Assembly (NCBI GenBank): GCA_029204225.1
Contig: CM055112.1
Location: forward strand, 29,728,703 to 29,792,702
Length of the DNA: 64,000 nt
Direction: 5' to 3'
Source: Diphasiastrum complanatum
Lineage: Eukaryota > Streptophyta > Lycopodiopsida > Lycopodiales > Lycopodiaceae
In this document: piece by piece, positions 46,101-57,234 of the stretch
Position numbering within the stretch: position 1 is the stretch's first letter
How the letters are laid out: the number at the start of each line of letters is the position of its first letter
Notes under the pieces: generated by a model
Databases searched by the model: none
Seen by the model: only the letters and a program-made list of their open reading frames with translations
What the model was told of the DNA's origin: nothing
Made by a program: the position numbers and the translations under genes

Positions 46101-47149
46101 CAAAATGTTTGGCTTGCTGGTACAGGTTAAACATAACCTAATTGAAAAAGAGCAAGGCCTGTAAACCGAAGAGGTCTTCAAACGGTATAGGACCTCAAGC
46201 AGAAATGTAAATATAACACACTCCAATCAATGTTTGAGAAGAAAAATTAACAAGTGGCTACGTGAATATGGCGAACGGCTTTCAGTTCTCCTTAAATCTC
46301 TTAGGTTTTCTTGGCAAAACGAAGACTCGTAACTCTTCTAGCTTATCCAAATTAGGTTAATCTCACCTCCCAAATCAGTCAGATTGAAAAGCAAATCTGA
46401 GTAATAGTTTGATCGACAAAATAGAATCTTCTCTGTTGTTTACCATGTTTGATCCTAGCAAAATGTAGTTTCGCTGTAAAGCAGCATTGGAACCTTGATA
46501 ACGAGCTATATGCCATGTCTACTCTCTTTTACACCACTAGCGGTTGTAAACTATAATACCACTTTTCTACGCCAAAGCTTTCCTGTTGAGGATGGAGAAT
46601 GTGCAACACCTTCAATCAACGAAGAGAGCAATCGACTTTCATCAATAAACTGTGGACTGCTCATCATTTTACATCTATATTCAGAGTCGATTTACTGTTA
46701 TGGTCACAACTTTGACAGTGAAAACAGGACCTAATACATCCGATTCAAAATGCTTGTACAAAATTTTCCTTAATTTCACACAACTATCACAGCTTACAAT
46801 CATCCTAATGTGAAAATAGGGCTGATTATTTTTACTTACAATCTGACAACCACAACCGCTTATTTTGCAAGCGAAAAAGAAAAATTATGTTCAAAAGGTG
46901 CAGAGGTCGTTTCCAGCAATGGCATTTTCTGATTGCGTGATCAACATACTTGAAAATTGGCGGTTCCAATAACTGACCTGCGTTACCACAACCAACCATC
47001 AAAATTTGAGACTTCTTAGGGATATATTTCTGCAAAAGTGGTGCTATGCCAGTATATCGCTGGTACCAGTCAAAAGACCCTGCATCCTGCAGATATCTAT
47101 TGTCCCAATATGACGCATCTCCATACGCATGGATATTTCCCCTTGTCAT
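36820..47149 (-). CDS. SAM-dependent methyltransferase, EEF1AKMT4/METTL13-like (9 coding exons)
   Basis: Nine exons on the minus strand with GT-AG borders and continuous phase: 47149-46978, 39882-39769, 38648-38580, 38332-38313, 38117-38065, 37795-37765, 37472-37391, 37178-37039, 36882-36820 (stop TAA). They total 744 bases, 247 residues. The fold is class I: ILMVGCGNA (motif I, SAM-binding loop, residues about 49-57), EIVNIDISS (acidic motif), MDVRDM, then FDGIVDKGMLDSLM and KPGGTYILVTYGDP. N-terminal YWDNRY and WYQRY are typical of the EEF1AKMT4/METTL13 group, whose animal members methylate lysines of translation elongation factor 1A; plant homologues are about this length. Substrate here is inferred. 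Probably cytosolic (no signal peptide). No stop or lost motif residue is seen. The first intron (7.1 kb) holds copia scraps. An in-frame Met 18 codons upstream (47203) exists; 47149 was chosen because MTRGN leads directly into the conserved YWD block. Confidence 0.88.
40105..40160. repeat. (GA)n microsatellite in intron 1
   Basis: About 56 bases of GA. Confidence 0.95.
41080..41850 (-). pseudogene. Copia integrase scrap 1 in intron 1
   Basis: Matches 42690-43640 in pieces: the cttgggtctt..attggaatcaatt block, the tcttccacac(a/g)aggtgagtgatcctcatcaaagat block (integrase C-terminal DVIFDE-type segment on the minus strand), and the 'catctacaaaggtcataaagta' and 'ctcatgccac' blocks of the pre-integrase side. 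No long frame remains. Confidence 0.65.
41957..42110. repeat. Tandem duplication in intron 1
   Basis: Two units of about 65 bases (ctatgaccctgc(t/c)aaaggtag(t/c)gtagagttgggatcctg...tctatgctgat) at 41957-42019 and 42041-42110, separated by a short spacer. Confidence 0.85.
42680..44360 (-). pseudogene. Copia protease-integrase scrap 2 in intron 1
   Basis: Right to left on the minus strand: protease WYIDFGASKCMTPHRDWFS (about 43950-44000; Asp-Phe-Gly for Asp-Ser-Gly), pre-integrase segment, integrase core KRIKIFRSDVGGEYIVGEL (about 43180-43240) and PHPSQQNG, then LRVFGCTTYAHILKDD (about 42840-42890). A 47-base unit is tandemly repeated inside (42898-42990), adding an IKPKV(E/R)-type repeat. No RT or LTR was found. 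Confidence 0.75.
44361..46977. other. Intron 1 right part without recognisable content
   Basis: No long frame. 45000-45200 is a low-complexity G/A/T-rich stretch with repeated 'gagagt/gttag' phrases and a short direct repeat (tgtcatgtgagct twice near 45210). I see no LTR pair or terminal inverted repeats. Confidence 0.4.
46978..47149 (-). CDS. Methyltransferase exon 1 (SAM-binding motif I)
   Basis: 172 bases, from ATG at 47149 to the donor GCAG/GTCAGT at 46978/46977. It codes for the N-terminus through MVGCGNA. It ends in phase 1; the next base pair comes from exon 2 (G+TT gives Val), 7.1 kb away. Its isolation from the rest makes it likely to be missed or mis-annotated by automatic predictors. 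Confidence 0.88.
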
Positions 47150-47317
47150 CTTGTCTTTCTCAAAGAAAACTGAAGTCTGACACAATACTAGTACTCGTTC
47201 CAATCACAGCCAAACATACAAAGGCATTCAATCCGCCTCTTGACATCACCAGAGTCATCAAAACGAACGTGAGATATTGATCAAACCACGCCCTAGGGAT
47301 GCCATTTTGAATAGTGG

Positions 47318-47757
47318 ACAAATTTAAGTGAAATTTTGCACCGATGAATACAGGAAATGGTTTAAATCAGGGACGGCGGAAGCGCCTGTGATAAAAACAA
47401 CATTGCAGAAGCAGCAGAAAGAAGGGGATATGATCCCAGAGCTCCAAGAAAAACACAATAAGGACAGATTTAAGTGAAATTTTGCACCGATGAATACAGG
47501 AAACGGTTTAAAACAGGGACGGCGGAAGCGCCCGTGACAAAAACAACATTGCAGAAACAGCAGAAAGAAGGGGATATGATCCCAGAGCTCCAAGAAAAAC
47601 ACAATAAGGACATGTTTAAGTGAAATTTTGCACCGATGAATACAGGAAATGGTTTAAAACAGGGACGGCGGAAGCGCCCGTGACAAAAACAACATTGCAG
47701 AAACAGCAGAAAGAAGGGGACATGATCCCAGAGCTCCAAGAAAACAAGCGCTGCAGG
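47318..47757. repeat. 146-bp tandem repeat, three units, upstream of the methyltransferase
   Basis: Units start near 47323, 47469 and 47615 (tttaagtgaaattttgcaccg...). They are almost identical, and the third diverges at its end. They lie 170-610 bases upstream of the ATG. Each unit can read KFCTDEYRKWFKTGTAEAPV on the plus strand, but the 146-base period shifts the frame by two from unit to unit. On the minus strand the frame is open through the array. Confidence 0.9.
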
Positions 47758-47826
47758 AAGAATACGAGAGATTTGTCAATGCTCTCGATCGGATCATCGA
47801 GCGATGGCGAGACAGAAAAATGAGAG
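47604..47826 (+). other. Coding-like frame in and after the third repeat unit
   Basis: About 70 codons, Lys/Glu/Thr-rich (KTTLQKQQKEGDMIPELQEN ... SSSDGETEK, stop). The composition looks protein-like. It could be the last exon of an unseen gene or chance. Not identified. Confidence 0.25.
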
Positions 47827-47879
47827 GAATGAGAGAGATGAAGCTTCTGGAGTCGGGGGTTGGTTGCCCAGGGGCCCTA

Positions 47880-48430
47880 GAGGGCACGGCACATTCTACG
47901 CACAACCAGTTGGATGGATGCCACGTGGCGTACTGACCTTTAGAATCTTTTCGATTTGAAACGTGGCAAAATCTGCGAGTCTGTAGAAGATCCAACGGTG
48001 GTGAGGCTTGGATTTTAGCGTACCGTCGAGACACGAGCGGAACTGATGGAACGTCGGCGGATATTGCTACCTGATTCGACTGCCAGTTGGCCGTCGATGG
48101 GACTCAATAGTACGACTGATTTCATGCCCTCAGTTAGATTTCTGCCACGTAGCCATATGCCACTTGCGCTTTTCTGAACCGCTATTTGTAAAAAACGTGG
48201 CGAGATCTGCACGTCACTAGCTAGATCCAACGGTAGCGAGCTTAGATCTATCGCGTTTCATTGAGTCATAATATAGACTACTAGTCCTGCCGATGCAAGT
48301 TGCGCGCCTCGTCACGGCAATTATGGGACTCATAAGACCAGCTGGATATTCGCCACGTGGCACAACTTGCAGACTACAAGAAAACGTGGCACTACCTCAA
48401 CCCTCAGATTAGAATCCAACGGTCGACAGT
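47880..48430. promoter_or_regulatory. Upstream region with repeated ACGTGGC and GATCCAACGGT elements
   Basis: Three diverged copies of about 180 bases each carry one or two ACGTGGC elements (for example 47930, 47960, 48194, 48355, 48384) followed by (a)atccaacggt (about 47990, 48224, 48414). Two of the ACGTGGC sites are full CCACGTGGC. It lies 0.8-1.3 kb upstream of the methyltransferase start. ACGTGGC is a known plant bZIP/bHLH (ABRE/G-box) core; regulation by such factors is inference. Confidence 0.45.
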
Positions 48431-48508
48431 TCTTCAACAATTTAACCTTGAGAGTGGCCATGAGGCAGGCGATAATATACGATTGAGATAGGCTGCCGCT
48501 TTCAGTCC

Positions 48509-48540
48509 CTTTTTTTTTTTTTTTGTGGGGGGGGGGGGTG
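48509..48540. repeat. Poly(T)-poly(G) homopolymer pair
   Basis: A T run directly followed, after tg, by a G run. Such a site is prone to sequencing and replication slippage. Confidence 0.9.
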
Positions 48541-49600
48541 TTTGCAGGGGAATGACGGATTTTTCGATTGTGAAAAGGATGGAGAAAAGGAAAAAGTAAA
48601 AAGGGTACCTAAACCAAACAAAAGAGCAAACAAAAGAATGGAAATGGATTTTGACATGATCAAGCATGCACACCGACTTCTTATGCTGATCCCACCATCG
48701 TTTGTATTGTGTACCATGCTTTACATGAAATGCTACATATCCACTGGGAGAAGCTTGCTACTACTTGTAGGTGGGTCGAGCTGCGGAGTGGTGAGGCCTA
48801 CTACAACCGATAGCAAGCTTTCTCTCAACCATATGGAATGTAACCAACAAATGGTTGAATGACGCATCATTTATTCTTAAGAGGAGGTCAATTTTAATGT
48901 GTAGCGCCTTTTCTCTCAATGAATGAGAGTGTGCCACATCAACACTTTCTTTGCCAATGTAGATTACGTTGGTATGGCACACTACCATAAGATTATCACA
49001 AAACTCAACCTTTTAGTATGACGACATATATCAACAACATATCACTATATTGATATCTATGAATATTATCACTATAGATATCCCTATAGGTAACCACCAA
49101 AATATTTGTGAGTATGACGAAATATCTAAACTATTGATAACTAGCAAGTTGGTTTTTTTTTAATGATTTGTAGAAAGAAGAGATGGTTTTTGAGAAGAAA
49201 ATTCATTCCAAGTAAATAGATATGAGCTATGTTATCACTCCTAAATTGTTGTGTTTTTTAAGATTTAGTTTAATGTACTTAAAAGTTTTACATTACATTA
49301 CATTTTACTATATGATTTTTATTACCTTATGTTTATTGTATGTGAATTCTAAAGAAGGATAGTATGTTAAATTATGTGATTACTGGTTTGATATTGCTTT
49401 TGAGAAGTAGAAAAGATTGACTGTAAAAATGCATAAATGTTCTTATCAAAGCAAGAAGATGTGTATGCACATTGTTTGATACATGTATGTAATAGATCTA
49501 ATGCTTTAGTAACAACAATAATGTAGTAATGCAACCAATTGTTATCAAATGCCCATTTTCGAATTTGTTTAGTTGTGAAAGTTCCCTATAGAAAATGTCA
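48541..49600. other. Sequence without recognisable gene
   Basis: No convincing frame. 48541-48860 has a chance plus-strand frame of 106 codons with no family resemblance. 49000-49600 is very AT-rich. Confidence 0.4.
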
Positions 49601-49619
49601 ATGATTTTGGTTTTATTTC

Positions 49620-50075
49620 CTTGGTCTTGTTTCTCGTGTGGATTTAAAAAAATCATGACCAAAATGTTTGAGGGCAAGGTCATACATCCGATTGATAACA
49701 ACATTGCCTCTAATATCACTGATGATGAAATCATCATCATCAAGATCGTTAAAGACATTGGTGGATTCTTTCGATGGTACTTCCATAGAAGCAAATCCTT
49801 TATGATCTGATTCCCTGAAAGAGGTAAAGGTGCTTCATGCGTTGTCTCTCTTCGGGAGAATTCACATTGTACCAATCTCGCCCCCAATTAAATTGATCAA
49901 ATTTTGACATTTGTCTTCTTCCACCAGAAGATATTCTTGGTCGCGGTGCCTTGCAATACAGTCCGTCCCATTTGCAACTCTCACGACCAATAGTGACCAC
50001 AAGTGGTTCACTTGCAGTGGCTTTGCGATCATCCACTTGCGGGGCCTTTGAACTGGCCTTCGTTACTGACCGCAA
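49620..50075 (-). pseudogene. Unknown coding-like remnant left of copia C
   Basis: Two minus-strand stretches look protein-like: 50075-49800 (KWDGLYCKAPRPRISSGGRR ... FNWGRDWYNVNSPEERQRM) and, in another frame, about 49800-49640 (FNDLDDDDFIISDIRGNVVI). No family recognised. They could be the 3' side of the gypsy element interrupted by copia C, or a degraded gene. Confidence 0.25.
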
Positions 50076-50215
50076 GTAAGGCTCTTGCGGTACTTAATGA
50101 ACATTTTGGGAAGACCATTATTGACCGCAAATGACCTTCTTGCAGGGCCTTGCGATATATTATAGGGGCCGAAATAGACCGCAAGAAGGAACTTTTGCGG
50201 TGTCTTGCGATGACT
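49985..50215. repeat. Tandem hairpin repeat, about 55 bp, four units
   Basis: Units contain ACCGCAAG ... CTTGCGGT inverted arms (perfect 8-bp arms at about 50069-50091; 7-bp arms at about 50178-50201; damaged arms near 50124 and 49990). Spacing between units is about 55 bases. Confidence 0.75.
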
Positions 50216-50383
50216 TCAAAAGCCTATTTTCAAACATAGAGTACTTTTACAGACTGTACGTCTATACAAATATTTACACATAGAATGGAGGGATCTAGAT
50301 TAACGTTCCTTGGACTGCTTTTATCCTCAAAAGTATAGCTTAGGAAAATTCTTCTATATGATCTCAACTCTTCATCATGAATC

Positions 50384-51561
<1,178 letters not shown>

Positions 51562-51570
51562 CTCCCCCTT
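51562..51570 (-). promoter_or_regulatory. Polypurine tract of copia C
   Basis: AAGGGGGAG on the minus strand, immediately before TGTTGGAG. Confidence 0.85.
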
Positions 51571-51748
51571 AAGCTTACTACTATATAGTTGAATTAAGGT
51601 TGAGACTTAACATACTTACTAAAGTAGAATGTTTATCTCTTGACAATGGTTTTTAATATCAACCAACATACTATTCGTATGACAATAACTTAGTATATCT
51701 TTATTCTAAACCTTCTCTCGAATAAAATGAAACTGAACTTCTATGTGT

Positions 51749-52120
51749 TTAGTTCTTGTATGAGTTCATGGGTTCAGAAATAGAGCTATACAGCTCTGAT
51801 TGTCGCACTGGAGTATAGTTGGACCGATATGTGAAAATTGTAGATCTTCTTAGCCAAATAATCTCCTTCACTACTGATGTAGCTGCAACGTATTCGGATT
51901 CTGTAGAAAACAATAAAATGCATTTATGTTTTTGGTCGTTCCATGAAATGGGTCCTCCTGTAAGGAAACAAATATAATCTGATGTGGGCTTTCTGGTATC
52001 CACGTCTCCTGCCCAATCTAAATCTGAATAAGTGACTAATGTAATTGCAACTTCTGTATTACCATTATAGCACAAAGCATAGTGCTTCGTAGCTTGAATG
52101 CACTTCAATACTTTTTGCAA
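51749..52120 (-). pseudogene. Copia C RNase H
   Basis: Contains VTYSDLDWAGDVDTRKPTSD (first Asp) and FSTESEYVAATSVVKEIIWL (Glu). The C-terminal part is out of frame (51570-51750). It continues the RT frame after a stop at 52121-52126. Confidence 0.85.
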
Positions 52121-52126
52121 AGCTTT

Positions 52127-52594
52127 TCAGTGTTCTAAGCTTGGATTGGACATGTATTGAGACAGTGTGCTTACCGCATATGCTAGATCAGGTCGTGTGC
52201 ATATCGTAGAATACATTATAGATCCGATTATGGAATGATAAGGGTATCTGCACATCTCTTTCTGTTCTGCTTGAGTTATGGGGCACATGTCTTTTGATAG
52301 TTTAGGTCTTGGAACCATGGGTGTATCTATCAGCTTACAGTCCTCCATGCCATATTTGCAAAGTACATTGATTAAATAGGATTCTTGGCTTATAGTGATC
52401 CTTTTGCCTACACGATCTCTGGTGATCTCCATACCAAGTAGGTAATGAACTGGGCCTAAATCAGTCATGTCAAATTTTGTTGAAAACAAAGATTTTGTTT
52501 CATATAGTAACTGATTTGAATTGTTGATGATTAAAGAATCATCAACGTATAATGCTATTATAACATAGCTAGACCCTTTATACTTGAGATACAT
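52127..52594 (-). pseudogene. Copia C reverse transcriptase, C-terminal half
   Basis: Open frame with YVIIALYVDDSLIINNS (YVDD active site, residues about 12-20), YLLGMEI, YLINVLCKYGMEDCK and DLAYAVSTLSQYM. The fingers and palm start are missing: the upstream neighbour at about 52600 is Gag sequence. Confidence 0.9.
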
Positions 52595-52599
52595 GTTTG

Positions 52600-53013
52600 A
52601 GTATGTGGAGCAAGAAGTAAAGATGTGTTGCAGCCTTCGCTCATTTTGAGAGTAAGGATCTTCTTTCTCAAAAAGAGACGAGCCGATACTTCTGAAGTTT
52701 CATAGAGACTTGTTAAAATATCCCATGCTTCTTTGGAAGTGTTACTATTAGATACATGAGCTATATTAGTATCTTTCATACTCAAGGATACAATGGCAAG
52801 AGCTTTGCCATCCTTTGCTTCCCATGCGGGTAGCAGTTCTGGTTCCGCCGGTCTGGCTATTGAATAGTTGACATATCGCCATAGCTCCTTTTCGATCAGT
52901 ATCATCCTCACTTTGAATTTCCACATGTGGAAATCATCTCCGTTGAACTTGTTGATCAAGTGGATCTCTGAGGTTGAACCTTCTATTAAGATCGATAAAC
53001 AGAGATTGAACAC
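52600..53013 (-). pseudogene. Copia C gag fragment
   Basis: Frame with LINKFNGDDFHMWKFKVRM, EAWDILTSLYETSEVSARL and LFLRKKILTLKMSEGCN, the UBN2-type copia Gag core. It stops at a deletion junction near 52600 where RT begins; zinc knuckle, protease, integrase and half of RT are gone. Confidence 0.85.
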
Positions 53014-53090
53014 AAATCAAATGTAGGCTAGCTCTTAAATATGAACGTATTAGATTCTTTTAATCATAAAACTCTAGTAAATCCAAAATT

Positions 53091-53104
53091 AAGCTTTGAT
53101 ACCA
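53091..53104 (-). promoter_or_regulatory. Primer binding site of copia C
   Basis: TGGTATCAAAGCTT on the minus strand, one base inside the LTR end; initiator-Met tRNA type with one change (A for G). Confidence 0.85.
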
Positions 53105-53105
53105 C

Positions 53106-54122
53106 TAATGGAATGTGGCTTTAAAGCTTTACGCTCTGATACCACTCTGTTGGGACAACAAGGTCTAGGCCGCAGCGGAAATGAAGGTCGTCGTCCCACC
53201 ATAAAAAAATGATAAATAGTAATAACTATGATAGAAGGATTTGGATTACTTAGAGAACATAATAGAGTAGTTCTGATTTGTCATGAACATTAGTATAGGT
53301 GTTGTATACAACCATGAAGAGAGATTGCTAAAGGATTAGACGTCTGAGATAGCCTTGCAATTCTTTGATACTGATATTTTGAATATAAAAATAATGTGAA
53401 ACCATTAGGCGTCGATGACAACCATAAATATTTTCATTTATGGAGTACTTGATAGTAACGACTAACAACTATCAGATCACAAGACAATCGCGTTGATAAG
53501 TGTGTGATCCTACTTATAGAAACAAATCAATTGCTATAGTTCTGAATACTTTTACTCTCTCTCTCTCTCTCTCTATGATCTCTAACTCTGAGGATTCAGA
53601 TATAATGAAGACCAGTTTTGGTCATTGGATCTTTGTCTGTGTATGGATGATTGATATCGATCTATATCTCACATCATCACTTGTCTCTAATCGCTCAGTT
53701 TCTTATATAGTTGTTGAATGATCTTGTGTTATTCTGATTTTACAATCACAAGATCATTAATAGTTGTTTAATTGATCAGTAGATCGGTTATTGATGGAGC
53801 GTGAAGATGTAGATAGGCTGTACGTGAAATCCTGTGTGAATCTGTAGTTTATCGCATTTTCGAAAAAATGCAACATTTTTTGGAGTGCCCAAAATGGCCT
53901 GCAATCCCAAGTGAACAGAAGTGTCGCATTTTTTGCAAAAACCTTTTGTGCCCAAAATGTCCGAAAGTTAAGTAGACGACTTTGTCGGGTTTTTCACATT
54001 TTCCAAAAAATGCAAAAATCATCCGAAAAATAGTTCATTTTTGCAAACTGTTTGAAGAGAGTGATTTACATAAGTGAAAAGGAGTGCAATTAGGATGAGT
54101 AGGAGAAAGATTATCTCCAATG
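53106..54122 (-). repeat. 5' LTR of copia C (1017 bp)
   Basis: Matches 50384-51561; shorter mainly at the CT run. Its outer end reads CATTGGAG where the other copy has TGTTGGAG, so the terminal TG has mutated. GAATC follows at 54123. Confidence 0.85.
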
Positions 54123-54368
54123 GAATCATCATCCTCAATGCATCCTTTCTATTGAATCAAGCATTCAGAGATAGAATAATTTCAATTGTTTATCTCTAGT
54201 TTTGAGTTTGTTTTTTGGATCCAAAGGGATAAATTCTCCAATAAGATCCTCATCAAATCCAATTATATACCTTCATGTAAACTTAATTTCAAATGGCTTA
54301 TATAAAATATTGGATGAGCAGTAGACTGTCTTGAAGATCAAGCTTATAATCTAAAGATCCAATTTTTT

Positions 54369-54990
54369 TTAAAATATGAAATGGTCCACATTATATGGTA
54401 AACAACTTGTAATGCTTTTTAGTATGCGTACTCCTATAATATTTTGGAGTTCTAAGATACATCCAATCATTAATTTAAAATTTCTTGGAGATTTCTTAAG
54501 ATCAGCATACTCCTTAGCTCTATCTATAGTACTACAAATACTTTCAAGTGCTAATTGCAACATCTCTTGCATATCATGTAGGAAAGTAACAGCTTTATGG
54601 ATCTTAAAAATTTTAGTCTCTACATTAACCGAAGATTTAGGTTGAAAATCGTACATAAGGATAAATGTACTATAATTTGTAGTAGAATGTTTTCTACTAT
54701 TGTAAGCAAACTCTATTAAAGGAATGCAATCCTCCCAATAAGATTGCTTATGAGACACATATGTTTTCAACATGTCCTTTATATTTTGATTAGTTCTTTC
54801 CGTCTATCCATTTGATTCAGGATTGTCACTAGAACTAGAATTAAGAGAGTCTCAAGTTTATGAAATATTGCTGACCAAAAGTGACTTGCAAACTTAGGAT
54901 ATTTATCACTAATTATACCACTGAGTGACATGAAAATTATTTTACAACTAAGAAAAAGTAACTTACTACTTAGTTTTCTGACATGCAATA
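54369..54990 (-). pseudogene. Gypsy integrase fragment
   Basis: Upstream part reads SGIISDKYPKFASHFW (second catalytic Asp, about 54880-54930), then after a shift YVSHKQSYWEDCIPLIEFAYN and a C-terminal domain beginning RAKEYADLKK. The Glu region is broken by shifts near 54780. The first Asp and zinc finger are not found. Confidence 0.85.
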
Positions 54991-56203
54991 AGAATTTTTT
55001 GAAAATTTGTCAATTTTTGAACTAAAACGTGCTAAACTTTCAGTTTTGCTACAAAATACCAGATGAATTGATATAAAGCACAATAGAGAGGGATGTGAGA
55101 TTAGTAAGAGGGTTTCCATGTCACCATAGATAATATTGGTCACATGTGTAAGCACTAAATACTAGAAAATTTAGTAGGAGGATGCACTTTTTCAAAGTAG
55201 AAATCTCATAAATCATATGTGCTTCGCATTGCATCAAATACACATTACAAGTAGCCTAAATAGGTTCATTAGAGACTAGTTGAAGCTTCAATCAGATGCA
55301 ACAATGGTTTGTAGGCATCAAGCAAGAATCGCTTTAAAGGAGGTGCCCATGAAAAGTTCAATGAATGGTTGTCTAAGCCTCCAAGCACCAAGACACGTGC
55401 ATGAGAGCTTGAATAAGAGACAAATCAACTTACCCTTTAGCTTGTATATTGATCCTTAGGCTTAAGGCTATGTAAAAAGAGCTATTCATGACCAAAAAAT
55501 CACAAAAAACACACTAGTTTTTAATATTTTAGGATTCCATATAGTATTGACAACCCATTGAATCTACTCACAAGCACTGTATAGCTTCAATACATCTCTA
55601 AGAATGTGAATGGAAAGCTTACAACATAGAAAATGATCTATAAAAAAAAGTGAAAAATTTATCAAATGCCTTTTTTAAAAACTTTTTCAGCATGTATTGA
55701 TAGATCTTAATCACATACAAGTGCAATAAAACCTTAATCACCTCAATTTGATCTCATTCAAGTAATGAAAGTTTTTATGTAGGGCAATATTGGCTCTATT
55801 GCTCATTTCTAGTCAAAACAGTCAAATTTTGACCAAAACATAGTCCATATTCAATATCAATGACATAATTGGATGCAATCATTAGTAGAATATATGATAA
55901 TCATTTTAAAAGAGCAAGTACCTTTTTGAAAATCATTATCATACAGTATGTTTGACGAATTTCAAGCTAAAATAGTAAATACTACTCCAAAATCATAAAA
56001 AACATAGTTTTTTTTTTTGAATTGCAGTTATAGCTATGGAGAAAGTTCATAACACTGACCTTTAGGCTAAGTTCAATCAAGATCATGAGAAAGCACTTAC
56101 TTGGATGTCAAATCCACCACTAGGAAAAAAAAGCAAAGAGCTACCACCAAAAAGCTACAAAAAGCAAAATTTGTTTCCACATTTTGATTGATGCAAGCTT
56201 GGA
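54991..56203. other. Sequence without recognisable coding content
   Basis: AT-rich, no long frame. From its position it should be the interior of the element whose LTR stub lies at 56217-56630, plus whatever remains of the outer gypsy RNase H. I found no second LTR copy. Confidence 0.35.
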
Positions 56204-56215
56204 GCTCCAATACCA
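56204..56215 (-). promoter_or_regulatory. Primer-binding-site-like sequence
   Basis: TGGTATTGGAGC on the minus strand, two mismatches from TGGTATCAGAGC, next to a CA end at 56217. Confidence 0.5.
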
Positions 56216-56216
56216 T

Positions 56217-56630
56217 TGTAAAGATTTCCTATGGAAGATCCTGCTACAAACATTAAAATGAGAGTTGTAGAACCAAACCACTCGACCAAAGATAAACTAA
56301 AGATTAACCCTCAATCAACTTAACTCCCAAGGTACGATGATTGAATATGAGAGAGGAGAGAATTTTGGAAACTGAATTTCAAAATTTTAAATGTGGAATA
56401 GGACGAGTTTATGAAGCTATATATTGACCCTAGGAGCTTAGAAATATTCCCTTCAAAATTCTAATCCTTTACTACACTAATATTCAATTCTTATTGATAC
56501 TTCTCTGCATGCATATAGCCATCAAACACCATGCATTGCTCCACATGTCCTAATTAGAATTTTGGCCTAGTGTGGATTGGCAAGGCATAACTAATATATT
56601 CATACATTGGAATGTCAAATATCCACATCA
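56217..56630 (-). repeat. Putative LTR nested in the gypsy reverse transcriptase
   Basis: Minus strand from about TGATGTGGATATTTG (56630) to TTTACA (56217), then the PBS-like site. It interrupts the gypsy RT just after the FLDD active site. No partner LTR or target duplication was seen, so the outer border is a guess. Confidence 0.4.
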
Positions 56631-57060
56631 AGGATTATTCCAAATCCTTTTAACCAGACATGGAAATAACAATAAAAATGTCATCCAAAAATACCACTAG
56701 GAACTGTTCAAAATAAGGATGAAGAATATCATTCATCAAGTGTGGGAAGGTCATTGGGGCATTAGACCAAATGGTAAAACTAGAATTTCATAATGGCCAT
56801 ACCTAGAATGAAAATTAATTTTGGAAACATCCCCCTCCTGGATTCTAATTTGATGGCATCCCAACCTAAAGTCCAATTTGGTGAAATACTTAGCACCATT
56901 CAATTGGTCAATTAGGTCATCCATCCGAGGTAAGGGATAACAGTTCTTAATAGTCATTTTATTAAGCTTCCTATAATCGACACAAAGACGTATATCATCA
57001 TCTTTCTTGCCAATTAATAACACAAGAGCTCCCCAAGGGGACTTACTGAGTCAAATATGA
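56631..57060 (-). pseudogene. Gypsy reverse transcriptase, N-terminal half
   Basis: Open stretch with [48 protein letters not shown] (first catalytic Asp) and ILVLPFGL; after a one-base shift near 56755 it goes on to QFLVVFLDDIF (FLDD, second and third Asp). It then breaks off at the LTR-like stub. Confidence 0.9.
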
Positions 57061-57234
57061 ACCTTACATATCTCATCTTCTTCCTTCAAGCTCATTTTGT
57101 AAGAAAATAATGATACAAGCAACTTGTTTGGATGAAGATCTATATGATGGTCTAGGCCCTCAGGCAAATGCTCTGGGAATAGTCACTATATTACTCCCTA
57201 AGTTTCTTAATGATTCTACCCGTATGTGTAGATT

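Larger units (their letters stand above)
39883..46977 (-). other. Intron 1 of the methyltransferase gene (7.1 kb, TE-loaded)
   Basis: Bounded by GTCAGT and ctgaacag. Contents from left: a GA microsatellite (40105-40160), a copia integrase scrap (41080-41850), a tandem repeat (41957-42110), a second copia scrap of the same family (42680-44360), and sequence without recognisable content (44361-46977). Both copia scraps are on the same strand as the gene. Confidence 0.8.

Noticed and set aside
48542-48862. 106-codon plus-strand frame
   Set aside because: Composition and context do not suggest coding; it begins at a homopolymer and has no family resemblance.
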